DNA from: Tetrahymena thermophila SB210
Lineage: Eukaryota > Ciliophora > Oligohymenophorea > Hymenostomatida > Tetrahymenidae
DNA length: 64,000 bases
Assembly: GCF_000189635.1 (NCBI RefSeq)
Contig: NW_002476365.1
Location: 62,001 to 126,000 of the forward strand
Reading direction: 5' to 3'
Of this stretch, positions 38,235 through 51,408 are shown piece by piece. The position numbers and the translations under genes were made by a program. Within the stretch, counting starts at the first letter, position 1. The number at the start of each line of letters is the position of its first letter. The notes beneath the pieces were generated by a model that worked only from the letters and a program-made list of their open reading frames with translations, was not told the origin of the DNA and ran no database searches.

Positions 38235-41112
38235 ATGAAAAAATATAAATTAGCTTTGGCAGTATTAATTTTATTTGCTATATTAGGTAATGTTTTTGCT
38301 AAAAGTTCACTGCAGGGCTTAAAATAAAAAAGTTCAAGTATTTAGGCTGTAAGTTTTCTAGCGTCAAGAACTTTGGGAGAAAGATTGTCATAGAATATTA
38401 CATTTAATTTGATTTAATAAGATTTAAGTGTTGAAAGTAGAAATGAAACACAATACAATGAATATTTCATTCTATCCTCACCTTAGGAAAATTAGCTTGT
38501 TATTCAGTCAAATACAAAAATAGGGCTTTCCAAAGGGTTGTTTTATTTCATGAAAAATTACATGAACTCTTCAATATCTTGGAATGGAGATAATATTCAG
38601 CAACTTGAATATTTACCAACAGTTAGTGAATAAATTCGAATTTAAACTCCTTATTAATTCAGATACATGTTTAACTACTGCACTTATTCATACAGTTTGA
38701 TGAGTTTTTGGGATTGGTAGAGGTGGGAGAGAGAAATAGATTACATGGCACTCTAAGGCATAAACATGCCTCTCGCAATCATTGGTACTTCTAAAATCTG
38801 GCAAAACACCCTAAAATAAATTAACTACACTGACTCTGAAATACTTGATTTTCTTCCTGGTCCTGGTTTTGAAGCATGGTAATTTAACTATTAATAATAA
38901 ATAAAATGTAGATAGATTGATTTGTTGATATTGTATTTAAGATCAACATTTTTTACGTTTTTAATTAGATTATTTTTAAAATTCTTACTATAGAAAAGAA
39001 ATACTATAGATTTTTATATTTTTTAATGTAATTTATTCCGTTTTTAAAACATAAATCTTCTTTCTATTTTGATTGAATATTTTAAATTTTTTTAATAAAT
39101 TTTATTTAATGAATAGGTGGCTTATGGGAAATTTAGAAGGTTATGGAGGCCCAGTAACACAAGCCTACATTGATGGTTAATATAATTTGTAGAAAAAAAT
39201 ATTAAAAAGAATGAGAAATTTAGGAATGTAGCCTATTTTGTAGGGTTTTTATGGAATGGTACCAAATTCTTTAAAGGCTAAGTTCCCTCTTTCTAAAATA
39301 TATGGCGATTAATCTTGGTTAGGATTCAGGAGACCTGCCTTCCTTGATGCAAATGATGAGTTGTTTTCAAATATAGCAAATATTTTTTATTCTGAATCTG
39401 AAAAGCTTTATGGAAGAGCTAAATTTTATGGAGGTGATCCTTTTCATGAGGGAGCTATCGTGCCTGGTTTAAATTTAACTTCTTAAGCATAAAGTATTTA
39501 TAGAGCTATGCAGTATACTGATAATCCTAAAGATGAAAAAGTAAAGTGGATTCTCTAATCTTGGTAAGAAAATCCCTCTCAATAACTGCTTTAAGGTTTA
39601 TAGAATGATGAATGTATAATTTTGGACTTAATGGCTGAAGCAAGATCTAAGTGGTAAACTAATGATTTTTCTGGGCATGACTTTTTATGGACTTCCCTTC
39701 CTAACTTTGGCTTAAGAATTGGATAATATGGAATGATTGAACAATATGTAAGCTAACCACCTTTAGCTTATAGCATCAAAAACTCTACAATGAAAGGAAT
39801 TGGAAGTATCCCAGAGGGAATATTGACTAACGTTTTAGATTATGAAATTTTATTTGACAAAGCTTGGATTTAACCTAACTAAGATACAAATTTGACTCCT
39901 CGTCAGTAGGTATTGCAATATCTAGGAGATTTTATAAGGTATCGCTATGGAGAGTAAAATAATAAAAATTTATTCAGTGCTTGGAGTTTGTTAACAAATT
40001 CCATCTATAATAGCACAAACCCTTGGGATGGTCCTAGTGAAAGTGTAATGCTAGCTAGGCCTGCTTCTTATATAGATAAAGTTTCATCATGGGGAACTAG
40101 TTATATTTATTGGAACACAACTAATGTACTTGAAGCATGGAAATTATTTACTAACTATGTAAAGGAAAAGAAATAAAAAAATAGAAGCTAACATTTGCAA
40201 AAGCTAGAAGAGATTAATAAAAAACTTGGAAGATCTGATGATGACATGGAAGCATTTGTTGAAATATCTTAAAATGAAGAAAGAAATATTTTTAAGGACA
40301 CCTTCTTATATGATTTGGTTGATGTAGCAAGATAAAATCTAGCAAGTTATAGCTATCTCCTTTATAACAAAGTAATGTTGGCTTTCAATCAAACTGATAC
40401 AATCAAATTTGCTCTTTACAGCTAGCAATTCCTTGAGTTAATTAAAGACTAAGATTAATTACTCTCAAGTCGAAAAGAATTCATGCTTGGATACTATTTG
40501 GAGTCTGTTTCTAAATTAGGTACAACTGATTAAGAAAAACAAAATTTTATTGAGCAAATTAAGAGATAAATAACAGTTTGGTCAGATTTCCCTAGTGACC
40601 TTCATGATTACGCAAACAAAGAATGGAATGGAATTCTCAAAGACTTCTATTTACCAAGATGGGAGTTATATTTCAAAAGTTTACAATCATACATAGTTGA
40701 AGAAAACAAAAAATAAGAACTGGCATAACTTTAGTAACAGTAATCTGAGGAAGAAATTGAAGTGGAATAATAAGAAATAAAGTAAAACGATGAGGATTTA
40801 GTTAAATATACAAAGGAAGAATTACTTTCTGGTAAAAACATTAATTGGTTTGATGTTGAAATACAATTCTCTAAGAATAATATTACATACCCATCGACTC
40901 CATAGATATCAGAGTTAGAAATAAACTAGGCTCTCTTCTAAAAATACTATTCTGTCATTTTAGCAGAGCATATAAATATAAATTAGATTAAGCCTGCAGT
41001 ATAAAAACAGTATGGAATAAGATTGCAACCAAAGTAACACTAAACATATACCTAAGTCAAGTTTTCTAAAGATAAGTAAAATACTAAGTCAGAAGAAACT
41101 TAGTAGATTTGA
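38235..41112 (+). CDS. NAGLU: Alpha-N-acetylglucosaminidase (GH89, NAGLU-like)
   Basis: Two exons, 38235-38878 and 39117-41112 (intron 38879-39116), 879 residues. Signal peptide LALAVLILFAILGNVFA targets it to the secretory/lysosomal route. GH89 motifs in order: WDWQRWEREIDYMALQGIN, GPGFEAWWLMGNLEGYGGP, RMRNLGMQPILQGFYGMVP, FYGGDPFHEG and GIGSIPEGIL; later, SYIYWNTTNVLEAW matches the family's Asn-rich region before the helical C-terminal domain. The two Glu that correspond to the catalytic pair of human NAGLU (in DTFNEM and APEG) are present: GAG at 39448-39450 and 39814-39816. The usual SGQE near the substrate pocket reads IIGTSK. The enzyme removes terminal alpha-GlcNAc from heparan-type glycans; the substrate in a ciliate is unknown and may come from food. 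A Gln/Glu-rich insert lies near residue 750, and the protein is longer than the animal enzyme. Confidence 0.9.
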
Positions 41113-42445
41113 AAACAATAAATAACATTAATAATTAAATTATGAACTAAATTATCTTTTTTTGATTTAAGATAGAAATATTTATATTACTTATTTGAAT
41201 TTTTGAGAATAAGAATTAAAATAGATTATCTATTTTATTTAGTAATTGTAAAATTTTTGTTTGCAAAATATTTGAAATTAAAATAGAAATTTATAAAATT
41301 TAATTTTAATTTTACTTGTGTCATTTTTAGTTCTAGAAAATATTCTTTAAAAAAGTTTAGGTAAATTTAAGATTATTTAAATAAAAAGAAATGAAGCAAT
41401 TAAATAATTTGAGTAAATCAAATAAGACAAAAATACTATAATTCCATTTATCGATCTTAAATTTACTGGAATTAATTTTTTTTAACTTTTAGGAAAAAAT
41501 AGTTAGTATTATTTGATTAAAAAAGGTTAGTAATTTAATTTAAGATATTTTGTTAAAAATAGAAATATATTAATTTTGGGTTAATATTGAGTTTAAAACA
41601 TTAAAAAATTGTGAAATTTTAAATGAGAAAGTATTTCATTTTTTAATAGATTTATTTATAAATAGATCGAATTTATAATTTTAATTATTTTAATAAGCAA
41701 TAGCATAATTAAATGATCAAATTTTATCATATTAAATAATATAAAATTCTTATTTAATTAAAAAATTTAATAATATCAATTAATACTTAATATAGTAATA
41801 ACAAATTAATTGTGAGCGTTAAGATTAGATTATTTTTTTAGATTTGATCTGTTTTATTTAAATATTAAAAATAAATAGAATTTTGTAAAATACTTTATGA
41901 GATGCTTTTATTTTTGTTATTTTGAGCAAATTCGACAAATAATTCTATAATGTAAAAACGGCAAAGATATACTTTATAGTGAGTGAATGAATCTAAAAAT
42001 AAATCCAATATTTTATAAGATAGTGGAATTTAAGCGGGATTTAGTTGGTTTAAGAAGCTATTAAAAAATTAACATAACACTGATCTTTTCAAATAAGAAA
42101 ACGAATAAACCTTAGCTAAAAAACACTCTCATGCTTAACAAAAATAAATAGTAAAATACTAGCTATTATTAAAGTGTAGTCAAATATTAGCTGGTAATAA
42201 TTATTTATAAAGTTGTAATCATCAAATATCAATCAGCATTTCAGGGCACTCTTTTATTGTTAACTCTAAAATGATAAAAAAATCAATCTCTCTCTTCCAA
42301 TTATTTTTAGAAATAATTAAATTTTCTTAAATATAAATTTCATTCAATAATTAAATTATTAAAAATTAATCACTTTAGTAAAAAAAACAAAAATCTAATT
42401 ATTAGTAAAATAAAGTGATATACAAAGTTTAAAGATAATTAACAG
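41113..42445. other. Intergenic
   Basis: About 1.3 kb of AT-rich DNA between the GH89 gene and the MGSCC gene. I checked both strands for ORFs, tRNA boxes and snoRNA boxes and found nothing I could support. Confidence 0.6.
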
Positions 42446-43959
42446 ATGGGTTCTTGTTGTGTTCGTGAAAAAGAACAAAATCCTTCTACTCAGAACATGC
42501 CTCATAACATTTAGGTTGTTAGGATGCAGAGGAGGGAACTGCTCATTAACCACTAATAGTCAAAGAGCATCAACAAGTTACAGCAGACTAATACTGGCAG
42601 TAATTCAAATAATAACGAACACACAGATTTTGAAACAAATAACTCTACAAACTTTTCGCCAGATGCGGCATCAAAAGCCAAGACACAAGCAAACAACACT
42701 CAGCTATTTCAGCCACAAACTAATGAAAAACATGAATAAGACTTTGTCGAAGTATTAATTTACTAAATTTTTAAACTATTCAAATAAATTGGCTCAAATA
42801 TTATTCTATTCGATTAAATTATTTGAATAGTAAATATGGAGCTTTTATGATTATTTTATTTAAAAACTGCGCGCTAATAAAAATATTATTTTTAAAGGAT
42901 CAAGAAGAATTCGTTTTCAATAGTGATTTGCACTAATAAGGCTAAAGAGAAGAGCAAGATAAACAAAGTGGATAAAATGTACCTGGATTAAATCTCTAGA
43001 CTCTGTCTTCAAAAAACATAATAAATTCAGATTGTAACCTAGAAAATGAAGAGGGAGAGTAAAATTTACAAAACGAGAGAGAGTTTACTGAAATAAGAGA
43101 AGAAGAACATGAGGATAGTTTTTCTAAACAACTCACAGAGCAGTTGAGGGCTAATTTAATTCAAAAAAACTAATATATGGGTAGTAGTCATAAGGCAAGT
43201 GTTGATAGCGATTTTCCTATTCAATCAAATGATATTAGCAGTATTTCTGGATTTTCATAAAGATAAACCTACCCTATTAAATCAACTAATTTTTCAAGGA
43301 TTTAGTTTGCAGAAAAGCAACAATCTCCCTACTAAAGTCAATAAAGCTCTTATACAAATTTAAATGGAGCCCAACTCAATAAATCTGAGAAGCTGATTTA
43401 AGGAAAATCTAGAAATGTATCTCCTTCTTAAAGCAACTAGGACCTAATTACCTAAAAATAAGAAGTATTTAATTTTTAAAAATCTGATGACCTTCAAAAA
43501 CTCTAACAAGAAGCTTGGGCTATTAAAGAAGAATAGCTTAAGACAGAGTTGAAAAGGCAAGAAACCTATAAGATGGAAGAAGAACTTAAAAAAATGGAAA
43601 AAAGAAAAATGATGAAGTAATTTACTTAATCCATTATTGGAGGTACTCCTTATTACAGAAATAGTGCAAATAACACTCCTATGAATTTCTAAACCACTTA
43701 GGGATTAGGTTCTGTTTCTTCCTCAACAAGATCACCTACATCCTCAGATCATTAAGTAAAACCCATGCGTACTTATTCTACTCACTTCACACAACACTCC
43801 TAAAGTCTCAGATCTAGCTATGTTAATGGTGCTATGCCTGGAAGTATAAACATTCCCACAAGTATTTTTGAGAATTTTAAAGTAAAGCACTCAAAAGAAG
43901 GCTCTGATGATAATGATAACGATGATAACATCAGTGATAATAGCTAAAAAATTGAATGA
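42446..43959 (+). CDS. N-acylated (MGSCC) disordered protein, unidentified
   Basis: Two exons, 42446-42751 and 42898-43959 (intron 42752-42897), 455 residues. The start MGSCC fits the rule for N-myristoylation at Gly2, with adjacent Cys3-4-5 for palmitoylation, so membrane anchoring is likely. The rest is polar and low-complexity: Gln/Ser/Asn-rich, one charged helical stretch (QKLQQEAWAIKEEQLKTELKRQE, here paraphrased from about residues 345-375) and an acidic tail (DDNDNDDNISDNS). No catalytic domain. It is followed 1.3 kb later by a second acylated protein on the same strand. Role unknown; the motif suggests a peripheral membrane or ciliary/cortical scaffold, by inference. Confidence 0.78.
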
Positions 43960-44744
43960 AGAGCACATTTAGAATAGAAAAATTATAAATATTTAAATGA
44001 TTTAATTTTTTATTAAATTTAGTCATGAAAATTAATTCTATTTCAAATGAGACATCTTCGAATCTCAAATTCCTTATACTCATTTAATTATGCTTTAAGG
44101 TTCTATAGTTTCTTGAAAATCTTTTTAATAAAAGATAAAGATACAACTAAACCCTATCTACATATCTATAGATTTTAGAGCAACAATTTATAGAGAATTT
44201 ATATGAAATTAAAATAAATAGAATCTTATTTATTCTCTTTATAATAGATATAATTAAAATTTATATAAAACTCACTTTATCTTTATAATTTATATAAAAA
44301 GTATATATTTTAATTATTTCAACTCAGATGTATTAGCTTTACAGAAAATTTAGTTCAGTAAAGAAGTGTTGTTTGAATTTTCTAGATTGTTTTTTATTTA
44401 TTTTATAAAAATTGAGACTATCACCTACTTATGTAACCTAAGCATATTTTAATCAATCACTTTATTAATATAAATAAATGTCTTACCCAAAAAATTTTTT
44501 TATATTAAAAATATCCTAAATATATATATCTATTTAATTACTGAATAAGAAGCAACTAATAAATTTTATAAAATATGTTGAATTATTTATAAATAATTTT
44601 AATATAAATAATTTAAATAGTTAGTTAGACCTTAATATCTTAAAAATATGGCTCGAACTTGAATTTTCCAAATATTATTTTGATAATAAAAAAAAAAAAA
44701 TAAATAAGTAAATATTTATTTATTAAAAATTTATAAACCTCCTT

Positions 44745-44780
<36 letters not shown>

Positions 44781-45278
44781 TCTTAGAATATCTAAAGAAA
44801 GTAATATTTTAATTATAAAAGTAAATTAAAAATAGTTAAAATAAAATTACTTTAATTATTTAGAATATTATTTAAATTATTCTAAAACAAAAATAATAGA
44901 TAAAAGAATATTTATGATATTTTAGCAATTAGAATTATATTTATCTTATCAATTTATTAATTAATATTCTAAATATAGAATAAATTAATTTACTATTAAG
45001 ATTTTTCATTTATTTTTAAATATTTGAAAAATATTATCGGTGTTATTAGTTTAGTTATGACCTTTTAGTTTTATTAGAATTAATTTATTTTATTTCTATA
45101 ATAACAAACAGCAAAAAATAATAATCAAATTTTAAAACATTATAAAACTTTCAAATTTAATAATTGAGGACCAACTCAAAAAATTGTATTTTTAAAAGAT
45201 AACAATAAACTTTTTTTATTGAAAGTCTGAAATATTGTGTACTTTAATAAGAGTTTTTGATAGTATATTTAAAGGATT
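43960..45278. other. Intergenic
   Basis: About 1.3 kb, AT-rich, containing the TTTA microsatellite listed separately and several A or T runs. No ORF or RNA gene seen. Confidence 0.6.
44743..44779. repeat. (TTTA)n microsatellite
   Basis: About nine uninterrupted copies of the 4-mer TTTA in an intergenic region. Confidence 0.85.
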
Positions 45279-47617
45279 ATGGGATGCTGTGACTCAAAGG
45301 AAAGAAAAGATAAGGATCAGAAGTTTTATGATGAATCATTTGACGAAGGAAGCACTAAATTTGAATAAGATGATTTTAAAATCAGTTTAATGAAAAAGAG
45401 TCTTCAAAGAAGAGAACAAGATAAGCAGACAGTTTAAGCAAATTTTGAAATGATGAAGTCAAATACAATTTAAAATGGCTAAAACAAATCAAATAATGCT
45501 AGTTTCCTAAATAATTCTAATAATAATATTGTTAATGATCTAATAAACTGCTCTGAACGACAAAATAGTAACTAAAAATAATAAAAAAAAGGTTAAAGTA
45601 AGGATTAATAAGAAGATATGGAAGAAAGGAAATCTGAAACAAATACAGAATACTATACTCCTCCATTCAATCCAAGTGAAATACCCTTGTCTTACTAAGA
45701 AGATTCATTTATGCTAGATTTTCAATTAAACCCTTAACCTAAAGCTTACATGGAGTTTGATCCTCATAGCAGAAGAACTTTAATAAAATCAAATTTTGAA
45801 GAGTAATCTGACTCGCTGATGAGAAGTGGCTCAGTTCCAATTTATTTGAAGAATTCTAAGGCATTTATTATTACAAATAGTGGTTAAAATTTTGACATGA
45901 AACAGTTCTTAGAAGAAACAAAATAAGCTTTAGAAACTTTTTAACAAACTCAAAATAGCTTAATTAACGATAATAAAAATACTCCTTAGGAATTAAAGGA
46001 GAGCTCAAGTAGCATCTCTGATAGTTTTAGCGATAACGAAGAAAGAAAAGAATCTTCATCCTCTGTAAATGATAGTAGCTTTGAGAGTGTAAAAAATGTT
46101 TTTGATGCTGAGTTTGATAGAGAAGTTAATTAAACTATTGGCTAGAAAAATACATAATTAGAAATTAAATATTTCTACTAATTAGACGACTTATAAAATC
46201 TATAGACGTTATCTGCTCAATAAAAGAAATTGAAACCTGAGTAAAGATGGGATTATTTAAACGTAGAGTAAATAATTTAGATTTTATTTAAAGAGACTAA
46301 TACTAATGATGTAGCTAAAATTCTTTTTTTTTGACTAGCTATTTAGATAAAAATTTTACTAACTTTAATTTTTTGCAATCAGTTTTACTTCAAAAATTTA
46401 CTTTTAGTTTTTATTTTATTACTGATAACAATTTATAATTTTTAATCAGCAATACAAATTTACACTCAAAATTCTACTGATTGATATTTGGTTTACTATA
46501 AATTTCTAGACTTATTTATTTAGTGAAATATTAAAATGAAATAAACAATAAATACTTTTTTTGACTATTTTGTAATTAATATTTTAAATAATTATCTATT
46601 AAAAGAAATGAACTAACACCTAAAGAGCAGAATACATTTAAGTAATTTAAAGAGTACTTTATTGATTTCATAGATTACCCCAAAAAATCAGAAATATCTG
46701 ACCATTATTTGCTTAGATTTTTGAAAGCTAAGAAGCTTGATTTAAATATATCAAAAAAATTCCTAGAAAAACATCTGAATTGGAGATAAACTGAAAAAAT
46801 AGACTCAATTATTAATGTACAAATTAAAAATAATAATTTCATCTAACCAATTATAAAATGAAATAAATTATATAGGATTTCAAATTAGAAGAATGCTTAT
46901 AAATTAAAAAATACTACCCTCATGGACTCCATTTTACTGATAAATTGGTAAAAAAAATTTGATTGATACAATAAAATCTTATTATTTTTTGAATTTATTT
47001 GTAGGGAAGACCTGTCTATATAGAGAGATTAGGATAATTAAATTTAAGTAAATTGTTTGAAGTCACAACTTAAGAGAGATTGGTCAAATACTACATTTAG
47101 TTTTATGAAAAGATCGTTAAGTATGTATTTTAACAATGTACATCAGCTAAGGGTTAATAAGTTGATAAAATGGTAATCATTTTAGATTGCAAAGATATTA
47201 GTTTAAGGGTAGATTAGATAACAACTTTCTTGAAGACAGCTGTCAGTATTACCAAAGAAAATTATCCTGAAATACTTCATAAGTAATTACAAGGGATTTA
47301 AAGTTATATTAAAATATTTTTTTTATTTTCATAGAATGTACATTATCAACACTGGTATGATGGTAAATTTGGCTTGGAAAGGTGTTTCATTACTGCTTGG
47401 AGAAAAGACCAAAAAGAAAATATCTATGTTAGGAAGCAAATTTATTCACGAGTTAGAAGAAGATGTAAATATTACTTTTTTAAAAAATACTATTTAAATT
47501 AATGCTGATTTTAATTATTTATAGATACCAAGAGAAAATATACCAAGATATTTAGGAGGAAAATGCACTTGCAAAACAGAAAATTGTTTCAATGAAAATT
47601 ATGGCCCATGCCCATGA
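45279..47617 (+). CDS. N-acylated (MGCC) protein with C-terminal SEC14/CRAL-TRIO lipid-transfer domain
   Basis: Six exons in phase: 45279-46310, 46628-46816, 46876-46947, 47005-47282, 47335-47464, 47525-47617; 597 residues. N-terminus MGCCDSKE predicts myristoylation and palmitoylation. Residues 10-335 are disordered and Ser/Glu-rich. Then comes a CRAL-TRIO N-terminal helix region (HYLLRFLKAKKLDLNISKKFL) and a SEC14 domain (GRPVYIERLGQLN; MVIILDCKDISL; ENYPEILHKMYIINTG; MLGSKFIHELEED; IPRYLGGKCTC). The PRYLGG signature and the YPE..L..M.I.N segment are diagnostic. SEC14 proteins bind and exchange phosphatidylinositol and other lipids. Tethering one to a membrane through acylation is unusual and would fix it to a donor or acceptor membrane. 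The last residues are Cys-rich (CTCKTENC). The second exon start was chosen to keep phase. Confidence 0.88.
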
Positions 47618-48045
47618 AAATCAATCCCAAATATCACTTGAAGTCATAAAATTATAATATAAAAGTTTTATAAAATAAATTTCATTAATAAAAACTATTA
47701 ACTTAATGTTTTAATATTTATTTTGTAAGTTATATTAAAAAATATCTTAAAAGAGAAATTAATATAAATTAATTATGCTTGCTTTAATAATTAAGTAAAA
47801 AAAACTCAATAAATTATTGATATGGAATAGAACACAAAAAGCTAGTAATTAGCATTTCTTAAAGAGCTATGTGTCAATTTTAAAACATTATGCTTACCTA
47901 AAAATAAAAACTACAAATTGCTTTACAAAAAATTATTTAATTAATTTTAAAAAATTGTTAATTTAAATATCATTCATTGAAAGTAAAAAAAAAAATAAAT
48001 AAATACATATCTGATTTAGCATAATATAAGTAAATAGCAGCCAAA
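47618..48045. other. Intergenic
   Basis: AT-rich spacer of 428 nt between the SEC14 gene and the FAM135-like gene. A short polar frame (MEQNTKSQQLAFLK) starts at 47821 but ends soon after; I do not call it. Confidence 0.5.
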
Positions 48046-51000
48046 ATGAGTTTTAAAGCATAGCTAGAAGTACTTGTTCACATGGAAAGTTTTAGGAATA
48101 TCAACATTTATCATTAAGGGATATATGTGATGAGAGCTAGAATATTTCAAAGACTTGAGGATGTAAATTTTCCTCTTTTTTAAGACTTTTTATGATTAAA
48201 ATCAAATTATTGCAAATTTTATATTGAGAAAATGTAAAATGATGTAAAAGATAAAACGAAATATTATTAATAAAAGGGAACAACTATTAACGCACATCCT
48301 TACAGAATTGTTGAATTTGATTCGAGTTTGATTAGAGAAAAAATGAAATAAAAGTACAAATTAAATTCTGATTTATATGATTGCTATTTCTTTTCAAAAG
48401 GATTTGTCATTAAATATATGGATGAAATGGTAGATTTAGATGATATTTGCCATTTTAGAGCAGAAATAGATTCTTATCCACATTATAATGAAGATAATTT
48501 CTTTTTTACTGTTGACCTTATGTTTGCTGATCTTTCTTCTCAAACATAAGAAAATGTTTCACTCAATGTAAATCAATATTTTATTTGTTCATTGATAGAT
48601 AGATACATAGATAGATAAATAAATAAATATATTTGAAGCAGCTTATATTCTAAAATAAAATTAAATAGGATCCAGATAAAGCAGCTTTTAAAGTTGTAGG
48701 AACTTTTGAAAGTCTTTTACATAATTCATTCAAAGGTAATTTATTTTAATTACTTATTCGAAAGGAATTTAACATTTATGCTCTTACTGATATCAATTAG
48801 GTATTAGAGAATATGTTCCTGTCTACTTTGGAGATCTATATTACTCCTAAGTGAATCTTACTGTGCATACTGCACTTATTAGTAATATAATTTGCTAAAT
48901 GAAGTCCACTTATATCCTTATTAATATTATAAGACTATTAATTTAGATATCTTCCTCCTAGAATCACAGAGAATGAAAAATCAAAGAAATAAAACCACAA
49001 TTAAGTTTAAAATCCAGAAAATTTTGATTAGTTTTTTAGCATTATAACAGATAACTGTAAATATTTTAGTACTAGAAACTATTTAATTGTTTATTTTAAT
49101 AAATTACTTAAAAACAGTTAAACCAAGTTAAGTTGATGAAATTTATAATACATATGTTGGATCTCTTAGATTTGATCACAAGAAGTTTCTTAAACACTTC
49201 AAGGAGTTAGCTTAAAAAATGATTAAAAATGAGTTCAAGCTTTAAGAGATATATCTAAAAGTATAATTATTTTTAAAATATTTCGTAAATTGAGAGCTGT
49301 TTAATTTGAAGAATTGTATTAATAAAATAGATTCAAGAACCTGCTATCCCCGAATATCTTTAGCTTTATTGGTAGAGCTAAAATTAGCCAAATAATTAAG
49401 CTATGGAAAAAAAACAAGAGGATTCAATTAATTCTGATAGAATAGCTTCAGAGATGTCAGTATCAGAAGACAATGAAGAGATGAAAGGAGATGATGAAAC
49501 TACCATACCACAAGATGAAACAGAATTAAGTATATAAATGACAACTTTCAAGGATACTTCATTTTAAATTGATAAAAAATCCTACTATAATTCATTCTAC
49601 GACATCACTAGAATTCCGATAAGCAAATTTTTTGATTTGAGTAAATAGGAAACAAGAAAGCAGCTTGTTAATGAAATCTAAAAAGTAAAGCAAAAAAATA
49701 TTTTTCGCTTAAAAAAAATTTTTAAATTCATTATGAAAATTTTATTAAATTAAAAAAAACAGACTTTGTTTGTGATAAGTTTAAGCTAATTTATTTAATA
49801 ATAATAATAATTTTATTTTAGGAAATAAATGATATGGCTGGTTGTCAATTTTTACTCTGGAATTAATATGTTGAATTGCTCCGTTTAAATACAATTAAGT
49901 TTACTAAACTGCTTCTTGATGAGTATTAATATAAAATAAATGATTAATGGGGTCAGAGTATATTTAGATACCCAGTAGTGATTAAAGAATATTACAACTA
50001 CAGCGAATAAAGAAGTGCTAAATAAAATATAAAACAAGCAAAAAAATATAGAAAAACTACTTGCTTTAAAAACAGAGAACCTTTAAATATAGAGGATTTA
50101 AATCTTTTTCCCAAAGCTAAATTCCATCCTATCATCTTCCACGAAGTGTATACTAAAAACAAAGAAATTAATTTGGACACATCTTCTTATGAGCCTTTGA
50201 GGAGAGAGTAATTAAATATTATGGATTAATTTAGGTCTATTCCTATTTAAAAAAATTTTTTAATATAATTTACAGCGAAGCACATGTGGTTGTCCTTGTC
50301 CATGGTTTCTAGGGAAGTTCCTACGATCTTAAACTATTCAGTAACAATATAACAATAAAGCATCCAGATGCAATATTTTTGCATAGCTCTTGCAACGAGG
50401 AGTACACAGATGGTGATATAGAAGTTATGGGTATCAGACTTGCAGATGAAGTTGGAAAATTTTTAAGTTCTTAACTATATGGAAGAAAATTAAAAAGGTA
50501 AGTTGTGAAAATTAATATTTTGTTTGAAATATAAATATATTTTAAAAGGCTATCATTTGTTGGTCACTCATTAGGTGGATTGATTCTTAGATCTGCACTG
50601 CGTCACTTGACCATGTACTAGGAGTTCTTTTTTACTTTTATAACATTCTCTACTCCACATTTGGGCTTTTTGTTCAGCTAAAGTAAAATGGTTGATGCAG
50701 GTAAATTAAAAAAAATAAACTAATTTTAATTATATAAATATTAATTTATTTATTTAATAAAAGGTCTTTGGTTTATGAAAGCTTGGAATAAATCAGAAAG
50801 TTTAAAGCAAATGACTTTAGCAGATAAAAAAAATTTAAGAGAGACCTTCATTTATTAATTAGCAAAACAAACAGTAATAGCATTTATTTAAAAATAGTAT
50901 TTAAAATTAACATATTATAAATTAGGACCTTAGTAAATTTAAGAATATAATACTCTTTAGCTCTCCTTAAGATCAATATGTCCCTTATCATTCAGCTAGG

Positions 51001-51246
51001 ATGCAGTAAACAACAAAATAACATAGTGATTCAAAGTAACTCAAACAAATAATTTATTTTTGATTTCTAAAAAATACTCTATAATTTAATTTAGATAATC
51101 TGAAGTATATGATGAGATGCTGAAAGAGATATTTGGTAGAATAACACTTGATAGAATCCATAGAGTAGATGTATCTTTTGAAATACCTGGAAAGTAAATT
51201 AAAAGTTTCTTCAAAAATAAAATTCTAATGAAAAAACAATACATCT

Positions 51247-51293
<47 letters not shown>

Positions 51294-51408
51294 TTTTATA
51301 TTTAGGGTTTTGGATAATTTTATTGGAAGAGCTGCTCATATTTAATTTTTAGAAAACGAAGCTTTAATGAAAATGATTCTATCTGATTTTAAAAATATAT
51401 TTATATGA
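48046..51408 (+). CDS. FAM135: FAM135-like protein: DUF3657 N-domain plus DUF676 serine-esterase domain
   Basis: Many exons from ATG 48046 to TGA 51406-51408. First introns phased: 48163-48228 and 48568-48668; others are less certain. The N-terminus (LEVLVHMESFRNINIYHQGIY, then AHPYRIVEFDSSLI) matches the FAM135 N-terminal domain. The C-terminal third is the DUF676 alpha/beta-hydrolase: VVVLVHGFQGSSYDLKLF, IFLHSSCNEEYTDGDIEVMG, SFVGHSLGGLILRSAL, STPHLGFLF, FMKAWNKSESLKQMTLAD, SSPQDQYVPYHSAR. The nucleophile Ser is in GHSLGG (TCA 50568-50570). The Asp in the SSPQDQYVP loop, and a His that I did not locate, would complete a triad. The substrate of FAM135 proteins is not established; lipase or esterase activity is assumed from the fold. 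The protein ends soon after the domain (..FIGRAAHIQFLENEALMKM). Confidence 0.87.
48592..48629. repeat. GATA/AAAT microsatellite in an intron
   Basis: GATAGATAGATACATAGATA then AATAAATAAATA inside the second intron of the FAM135-like gene. Confidence 0.75.
51245..51297. repeat. (TTTA)n microsatellite in an intron
   Basis: About thirteen copies of the 4-mer immediately before the acceptor (TATATTTAG) of the last intron of the FAM135-like gene, so it makes up most of the intron's pyrimidine-rich end. Confidence 0.85.

Noticed and set aside
42100-42300. Possible snoRNA (TTTGATGATT and CCTGA on the minus strand)
   Set aside because: Box D lies on the wrong side of box C and there is no terminal stem.
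47821-47900. Short frame MEQNTKSQQLAFLK..
   Set aside because: Too short, no continuation, and in a spacer with no other sign of a gene.
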